Of a stretch of DNA of 24,730 nt, positions 20,001-24,730 are shown piece by piece. The first letter of the stretch is position 1; every line of letters starts with the position of its first letter. Both the position numbers and the translations under genes were made by a program. The DNA is from Termitomyces sp. T153. Its lineage: Eukaryota; Basidiomycota; Agaricomycetes; Agaricales; Lyophyllaceae. The DNA is taken from the NCBI GenBank assembly GCA_018296165.2, contig JACKQL020000254.1, positions 1-24,730 of the forward strand, written 5' to 3'. The notes below the pieces were generated by a model, which made no database searches, was not told the DNA's origin, and saw only the letters and a list, made by a program, of their open reading frames with translations.

Positions 20001-21120
20001 TAGTCTCTGGTCCTCTTATTGGAACATCATCAATGTAAGGCCAAGTGAGATGGGGTATTTCTTCCTGCAAGATATAGGTAACATCATCATGGAATATAGG
20101 AACTGAATTAGTCCACCCCATTGGTAATGTAACCAATCTCAGAGCTCCATAGGGTGTCTGAAAGGTTGTATAATCTCTGGACTTGGGGTCCAAAGTTCTT
20201 TCATCATATCCAACATAGAGATCACACATGCCTCCACATGCTCTTCCAGCAAAGTGGTTGGCTAGCTCTTCTGTAGCAGGAGGTACTCCAGAATGTGCTA
20301 TTGTGACCTTGTTTAGATGTTCCAAACTATGCACAATCCTTAGACTTTTCCCATCCTTCTTCAGAACTGCAAACCATTGTGATCTATATGAGGAATTTGA
20401 CCTCTCATAAACCCCTGCTTCTAACTTCCTCTTAATCTCTTTGCACAGATCATTGTACCTTCCAGGAGGGATGAGTCTGTTTTTCAACACCCATGGCTGG
20501 TGAGGTACTACTGGCATCACTACTGGTGGAAAGTATTCCTCTTTGAACTTCCCCTTCTGACTATCATTCCATGCAAAAGCTTCATTTTGCTGCATCATCA
20601 AGTGGTGCAGTAACTTTCTTTCTTCTGGCCATAGAAACTCCCCTTCATGTGCTTTGTCTATAATCTGTTTGCACTCCTCTGTGTACCTCCCAGTAGGTCT
20701 GAATTCAGGTGGATTTGGATTCAAAGGTGGCATATCCTTTAAAGGGTCCCCAATGATATTCTTCTCTATCCTGAACTCTTCTGGTGTAGTACCTAGGACT
20801 GGCCTAACTTTCTTGGCTATAGGCTTATACTTCCCAAACACTTGTACTGTTTCTTCCTGGCTTTTCTCCCCCCCACTCTTGAATTCTTCAGGTAGGTATC
20901 CTAGCTCCCCATTCAGATAAGCTCCTAATAACTGCCCTGTCCTTTCTCCTGCTACTCCAGTGGCATGGTAAGCATACAAGAATGCATCCTTGAGTTCTTG
21001 CTGCTCAAAGCTCTTCTCCTTAACATGGTACCCCTTAATCCAGAAACCCTCCTCTTCACTGCCCTCTATCATTACTGCAGCCTCTCCTTGGTCAGGGATC
21101 AATTCCTCAAGGCTGACACT
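17079..21120 (-). pseudogene. pol: pol of element B: RT, RNase H, integrase
   Basis: Entered by -1 frameshift at 21126-21120, this frame runs 939 codons unbroken to 18283, then a 265-bp tandem duplication moves the rest to another frame (18329-17079). RT blocks are VLKKDGKSLRIVHSLEHLNK, CDLYVGYDER, TFQTPYGALRLVTLPMGWTN and the active site YIDD (20037-20026). RNase H has LAVDTSWMAVGFGIF (Asp 19518), KRELYGL and VESDAKYLK. Integrase has HDALGHRGTFATK...CHACQVRQK zinc binding, then HLDTMHMT, VTDNAGQF and NSRANGRIEKPH, giving an intact D,D,E. The C-terminus (IEEWIDITPSKLQELRDE) has no chromodomain and ends at TGA 17081-17079. The catalytic motifs all look sound; the duplication is the one clear lesion. 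Between the stop and the polypurine tract lie about 250 bases without a recognised gene. Confidence 0.92.
18039..18568. repeat. 265-bp tandem duplication inside B integrase
   Basis: Copy 1 is 18039-18303 and copy 2 is 18304-18568, head to tail. I see a single difference (A at 18071 versus G at 18336, giving Leu or Pro in HMT-L/P-SSN). ATGTAC occurs at both original edges, suggesting microhomology. The unit length is 88 codons plus one base, so it repeats the integrase zinc-binding region and shifts the frame. Confidence 0.95.
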
Positions 21121-22043
21121 TTTCCCAAGTCTTCATTTTTGTCAGAAGGTTTCTTCCCTCTCTCAAAGGTGGGTAGTGCAGTTCTCTTCCCAGTATTAGG
21201 GTCTCTGATGGTGATAATTGCACTCCAATCCTTCAAGTTTTGCACATTACTCTCTGTTGCTGTGTCAAATGGCCTCCCCAGTAGTACTGTATAGGCAGGT
21301 TTCTCAAATATATGCACTTGCAAGTATATTGTGAAACCTTCAGCAAACTTGAAGGGCACATTCTTAGCCATTCCCAAAGACTCATTGACTTGTTGATTGG
21401 CACTCTCCATGCACAGCCTTATGTTGGGATCCCAAGTTAGGCCCAAACTTAGAGCTTTGTCCAAGGCCATGCACACAATCTGAGACCCACTATACAATAT
21501 GGCTTCCACCTTAGCCTGGTCATTCACACTAGGGTACAGAGACCTTAACACTTGCAAGTCTCTAGCCACATAGACCATTTCAGGCCTATCCCCTGGTGGA
21601 AGCTGTTCCAAGAAGGTAGCAACACAGTCTTCATGAACCACTGATCCCTTTGGAATTCCTTCTTCTTCACCTTTTGAGATATGATAACTTGGTTGAGGCA
21701 AGTCATCTATATTGACTTGTGTCATCACAGATTCCTCCTCACTATCCTGCACAAAGACCTTGGCTGCTGACTATTTGGTAGCACCTTCTTTCTTTCTCCA
21801 GGTCTTCTCCAAAGCTTCCTGTATTGCTGGTACTTTCAACAGTTCCCTGGTAGAGACTGTTACTTCACTATCCAGTATTTTACTAACAAATTCTTCCTCC
21901 TTTCTTTGCCATATTCTGGGTTGATACAAGTCTTTCTTCATCTCTATGACCCCCCTTTGCCTTCTTAGATCACTCTTAGGTGGTTGTGGTGTCCTCAATT
22001 CAGGCTGGACCTTGGCATCTACCACCCTTCTTGAGTTCTCTAA
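21099..22043 (-). pseudogene. pro: Protease reading frame of element B, catalytic Asp lost
   Basis: It occupies the -1 frame relative to gag, from the slippery site at 22049-22043 to TGA 21101-21099. An acidic/basic spacer (LENSRRVVDAKVQ ... KKDLYQPRIWQRKEEE) comes first, with TAG 21773-21771 inside it. The retropepsin-like domain is recognised by VEAIL-Y-SGSQIVCMALDKA, MESANQQVNESLGMAKNVPF, YLQVHIFEKPAYTVLLGRPF and IRDPNTGKRTALPTF. The position before SGSQ should be the catalytic Asp but is TAT (Tyr, 21494-21492), a transversion from GAT. This copy cannot make active protease. pol follows in a further -1 frame. Confidence 0.85.
21120..21126 (-). promoter_or_regulatory. Predicted -1 frameshift site, pro to pol (G GGA AAA)
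   Basis: Read in the pro frame as TTG GGA AAA GTG, this is a canonical X XXY YYZ heptamer. Slipping back one base continues as AGT GTC AGC CTT GAG GAA, the start of the long pol frame. pro terminates six codons later. A 6-bp stem CAGCCT/AGGCTG (21115-21110 with 21083-21078) starts four bases downstream. Confidence 0.72.
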
Positions 22044-23317
22044 AAACCCTCCTGTTTCTGCTGCTGGGTGCCCTTCTCATAAACCTGACTCCTAGTGGTT
22101 ATTAGACTTGACACCAAGTTCTGCAATTCCTCTATCTTCTTCTCCAAGTCTTCTTTCTCTTGGGGCACTGCCTGCACATAAGTAGCTACACTTGGCATAG
22201 TTACTAAGGGTTCTTCTACCCAACCATAGAAGGCTGCAGCTTTTGGATCCATGATTGCATTGACCCTTTCTTTAGGAGGCACATTAGGTGGACTCCTGGG
22301 AATAGGATCCCCAGAAGGTAACCTAGGCCTGCCTTCAAAAAGAATGAGCTTTCCCTCTTGGAGTTGAGTTTTGAGGTATCCACAATCATTGGTATGATGC
22401 CCTAGCTCTCAACAATGATAACAGTTTATCCCAGCAGCTGTATTGCTGTTGCCTTGGAACTGCATGGTCTGCAGAGTCTGTGCAGGTACCCCAATCCTAT
22501 TCTGCAGTCCCCCTTGCACAGGAGTCTGACTTTTTGCCTTCCACTCATTGTTTATGGTCTGCATAAATCCCCTCAAGCTACTCATCTCTTTTCCCAAAGC
22601 CATAACTCCATCCTGAAGGTTGGCTAACCTTCCCTCAGTCTCCAAATCACTCTCCTGTTTAACCTTGATCATCCCTGGCCTTCTTTCTTTTGTAGTTTCT
22701 TCACTCCTGAAGGAAGTTCCAGAGTCTACTAAAATAGCCACTATGTTTATGACTTCTTTCAGATCAAATCTGTCATCTTTGTGTCTCTTCCTGTTAACAT
22801 CACTATAATGTCCATATTTCTGTAATGCTTGGGCCAAGATGAGCTCCCTAAATGCTGGAGTAAAGCATTTAGTGAATTTCTCCACCAGTGCTCCATTCCC
22901 CAATACTCCTATCAACTTCTTGGCCTCTGCTCTGAACTTCCTGACAAGTGCATGAATTTCTTCTATGTCATTCTGACTTAATATGTCATGCTCTCTGCAG
23001 ATCTTGTCAAGCATGGCCACACTTCCTTCTTCAGATATTGCTTCTGGATAAGAACTCTGCACTTCTTTGACAAAGGTCTCCCAGCTTGATCCATCACTGA
23101 AACTGTCCAATCCTCTCCATTCACTGTCTGTTTCTGCATCCACATACTCTGTTACTCTTTCCTTTCTTTCTTCATCATCATTTATTCCTGCAGCCTTGAA
23201 GAGGCTTTCCATCTTCCAGATGAAGCAGCAGACTTCTGATGACTGAGTATGAGTGAAGTGAGGTGCATCATGGCTTGTAGACAGTGGTAACTTTTGTTTT
23301 GAAACTTCTGCTGGCAT
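22040..23317 (-). pseudogene. gag: gag of element B
   Basis: Likely start is ATG 23317-23315 (MPAEVSKQKLPLSTSHDAPH); the frame is open further upstream but without an ATG that fits better. The capsid-like region includes DAPHFTHTQSSEVCCFIWKM, EEGSVAMLDKICREHDIL and FTKCFTPAFRELILAQALQK, as in agaricomycete Ty3/Gypsy gag proteins. A single CCHC knuckle is encoded as CYHC-stop-ELGHHTNDC; TGA 22411-22409 replaces one residue between the second Cys and the His, probably Arg (CGA). After it the same frame continues through a Pro-rich part and a coiled-coil segment (KEDLEKKIEELQNLV) to TAG 22042-22040. One nonsense change is the only lesion seen. Confidence 0.85.
22043..22049 (-). promoter_or_regulatory. 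Predicted -1 frameshift site, gag to pro (G GGT TTT)
   Basis: Read in the gag frame as GAG GGT TTT TAG: a canonical heptamer directly followed by the gag stop. Slipping back one base gives TTA GAG AAC, the protease frame. A 7-bp stem GGGTGGT/ACCACCT is possible about 15 bases downstream, a longer spacer than usual. Confidence 0.75.
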
Positions 23318-23658
23318 GTTGAATGTTTGATTTTGTAGTGTCAATGTATTGTTATTTTTAGTGGTCTTCTTTCTGCTTGCTCTTAAGATTTGTTTAGGGT
23401 CCCCAACACTAGTTAGATTGAGTGCTTTAGTCTTGTTGCTGTGGGTTGTGGGCTTGTGAACTTGCTCTGTGGTGTTGACCCTTTGCTTTGGCACTGTTCT
23501 CTTCAGTCTTTCTGGGGTAGACCCTCTTGGTGCAAATGATATTTTGATTTTAGCTTGATGTGTGAATCCTGCTTGCTGGTCCACAAAGTTTTGAACTTGA
23601 TAACAGTGCTTCTTCTTGTAAACTTTCTAAGCCAAAGCCCCTTGCGGTGGGCTTCAGA
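23318..23658 (-). other. 5' leader of element B
   Basis: 341 bases between the 5' LTR and the gag ATG. No gene. The bases next to the LTR in element sense (TCTGAAGCCCACCGCAAGGG) do not begin with TGG, so the usual tRNA-CCA primer site is not evident. Lys/Thr/Asn-rich sequence is open in the gag frame but lacks a convincing earlier ATG. Confidence 0.6.
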
Positions 23659-23897
23659 TGTAGTACTGGGTTAGAGTAATACTGATAGTTCTGGGGCTTT
23701 CTTGAAGACTTAGGCAGTCTACTCCAATTCCACACTGATGTCTTGATAAATGCTTGAACTTGAAGGGGTTTACTTCCAAAATATTTCTATTCTGAATGCA
23801 GAGGGGTCTCAACAAACTCCAGCCTAAGTGATTCACTCCCTGGGAACCACCAAGCCTTTGCCTATTAATTGCCTGTCCATTTGCTACTCTACTTGGG

Positions 23898-23906
23898 CTA
23901 TTTATA
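23898..23906 (-). promoter_or_regulatory. TATA box of the B 5' LTR
   Basis: TATAAATAG on the minus strand. It is the likely promoter for the genomic transcript, placing the start of R near 23870. Confidence 0.55.
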
Positions 23907-24202
23907 CCTCTTTTTACAGTGCACAGACCACCCCCTACATGTGACTTTTGGTTCCATACTTTCCAGCCCCTTATTCATAACTGTTATTCTAATTCCCCCT
24001 TTTGGCATGCCTGTTTCAGTGCCACAGGCCAGTTCCTGGTTCCATCATTCCTCCTTTGCATTCTTAGCTTCCATTTGCCCCATTTATCTCTCCCTCCTTT
24101 GTATTTCTTCCATTCATATTCTTCTCCATTCAGTTTCTTCCCTTCTTCTTCCTTTATTTATTTCATATTCTTCCCCATTCAGGTCCTTTCCCATTCAGGT
24201 TC

Positions 24203-24300
24203 TTCCATTCATCTTCCTTTCCCTTCCCTTCATTCCATTCATTTCATATTCTTCCATTCATCTTCCTTTCCCTTCCCTTCATTCCATTCTTTCTCATTCA
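24203..24300 (-). repeat. 49-bp minisatellite in B 5' LTR, two units
   Basis: Units start at 24203 and 24252 and match the three units in the other LTR. Confidence 0.85.
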
Positions 24301-24620
24301 TTCCCCCTTTACCTCCTTTCAGTCAACATTCCAATCTGGTTATTCTTAGATCAGATCTAGATCTTGCCAGAATTGATGCCACTCAGGTGCTTTTGCCAGT
24401 CCCATGCTTCCCCTCCCATTACAGTGATTGGACTATTATTGAGTGTATAGTCTAGTATAGTCCTTGTCCTATCCTGTTCTGTCTTTCTTCTGGTGTATTT
24501 AAAGGGATAATGTTGCTGGGACTTGTTTTACCAGGTGGCTTACAGTTTTCAGATTTAATAAATGTTTGTTTTAACTTTTGGTGTTTATTATGTTCCCAAT
24601 GGTGTGACAACATTGTATCA

Positions 24621-24712
24621 GTGGTGAGCAGGGACATTTCATTGGTAGTTGCCCTAAATGCCAGGTGATGGGATGCACTGTATGGACTATTGACAGAGAA
24701 GACTGTGACTAC
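24621..24712 (+). pseudogene. gag: gag of A2, zinc-knuckle end
   Basis: Resumes A2 gag across element B. It encodes CGEQGHFIGSC (the second half of the CCHC motif), then VMGCTMWTIDREDCDY, matching A1 2341-2430. The first four bases GTGG are the right target-site duplication. It is cut at 24713 by a reversed family-A LTR. Confidence 0.85.
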
Positions 24713-24730
24713 TGTCAGGTTCCGCTGACG
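24713..24730 (-). repeat. Terminus of a reverse-oriented family-A LTR
   Basis: TGTCAGGTTCCGCTGACG is the reverse complement of the family-A LTR end and matches bases 1-17 of the window except at the edge. It begins abruptly within gag codons, so it marks another insertion; the rest lies outside the window. Confidence 0.8.

Larger units (their letters stand above)
15798..24620 (-). mobile_element. Element B, nearly complete Ty3/Gypsy retrotransposon without chromodomain
   Basis: Two direct LTRs (15798-16818 and 23659-24620) bound an internal region that reads on the minus strand as leader, gag, protease, RT-RNase H-integrase, polypurine tract. It is flanked by GTGG duplications and sits inside A2 gag. 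The LTRs differ by roughly 15-20 substitutions by eye plus two repeat-length changes, so insertion was fairly recent. The coding part has only two nonsense codons, one missing protease aspartate and one tandem duplication. The frames gag, pro and pol each shift by -1. Confidence 0.92.
23659..24620 (-). repeat. 5' LTR of element B (962 bp)
   Basis: Nearly identical to 15798-16818, with the same ends and the same TATA box. It lies upstream of gag on the minus strand. Confidence 0.92.
11345..24712 (+). mobile_element. Copy A2 of family A, fragmentary and twice interrupted
   Basis: It consists of a 5' LTR (11345-12382), a 32-base leader, and gag in three pieces (12415-13103, 14255-15797, 24621-24712). 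The pieces align in order with gag of A1 and stop just after the zinc knuckle, where a reversed family-A LTR begins. The interruptions are a family-A solo LTR and element B. No pol of A2 is in the window. Confidence 0.85.

Overview
The window looks like gene-poor, transposon-packed nuclear DNA of a filamentous fungus, most likely an agaricomycete (mushroom-forming) basidiomycete. The evidence is two Ty3/Gypsy families of the kind common in those genomes, short 53-98 bp GT-AG introns, and CpG-directed (C to T) decay. I found no rRNA, tRNA, CRISPR array, bacterial gene or intact ordinary host gene. Identities come from reading motifs, not from a database search.

Layout, left to right. (1) 1-9881, + strand: copy A1 of a chromodomain Ty3/Gypsy element (family A). 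It has gag with a CCHC knuckle, two tandem retropepsin-like domains, RT, RNase H, integrase and a chromodomain. Between the chromodomain and the 3' LTR lies a separate antisense gene (7048-8722, minus) with three predicted introns, a CX2CX6C-X15-CX2CX6C cluster and a coiled coil. (2) 9882-11344: a decayed minus-strand gene of unknown family, embedded in an unusual run of perfect short hairpins. (3) 11345-15797 plus 24621-24712: copy A2 of family A, with its 5' LTR and gag only. Its gag is broken by a family-A solo LTR (13104-14254) and by element B. (4) 15798-24620, minus strand: element B, a second Ty3/Gypsy family, nearly complete. It has two LTRs, a GTGG target duplication, PPT, gag, protease and RT-RNase H-integrase in three successive -1 frames, with a canonical slippery heptamer at each junction. 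(5) 24713-24730: the start of a reverse-oriented family-A LTR, so the same LTR terminus closes both ends of the window in inverted orientation.

Order of events inferred from nesting: A2 inserted first; a family-A element then entered its gag and collapsed to a solo LTR; element B landed in the A2 zinc-knuckle codons (its LTRs differ by only about 1-2 percent plus repeat-number changes). A1 is inactivated mainly by TGA stops where Arg (CGA) is expected and by YLDD to YLDN. Element B is inactivated by two stops, a protease Asp to Tyr change and a 265-bp tandem duplication in pol.

Most worth following up: the antisense spliced zinc-cluster gene inside a retrotransposon, the double -1 frameshift design of element B, the tandem protease of family A, and the hairpin-dense unknown pseudogene.
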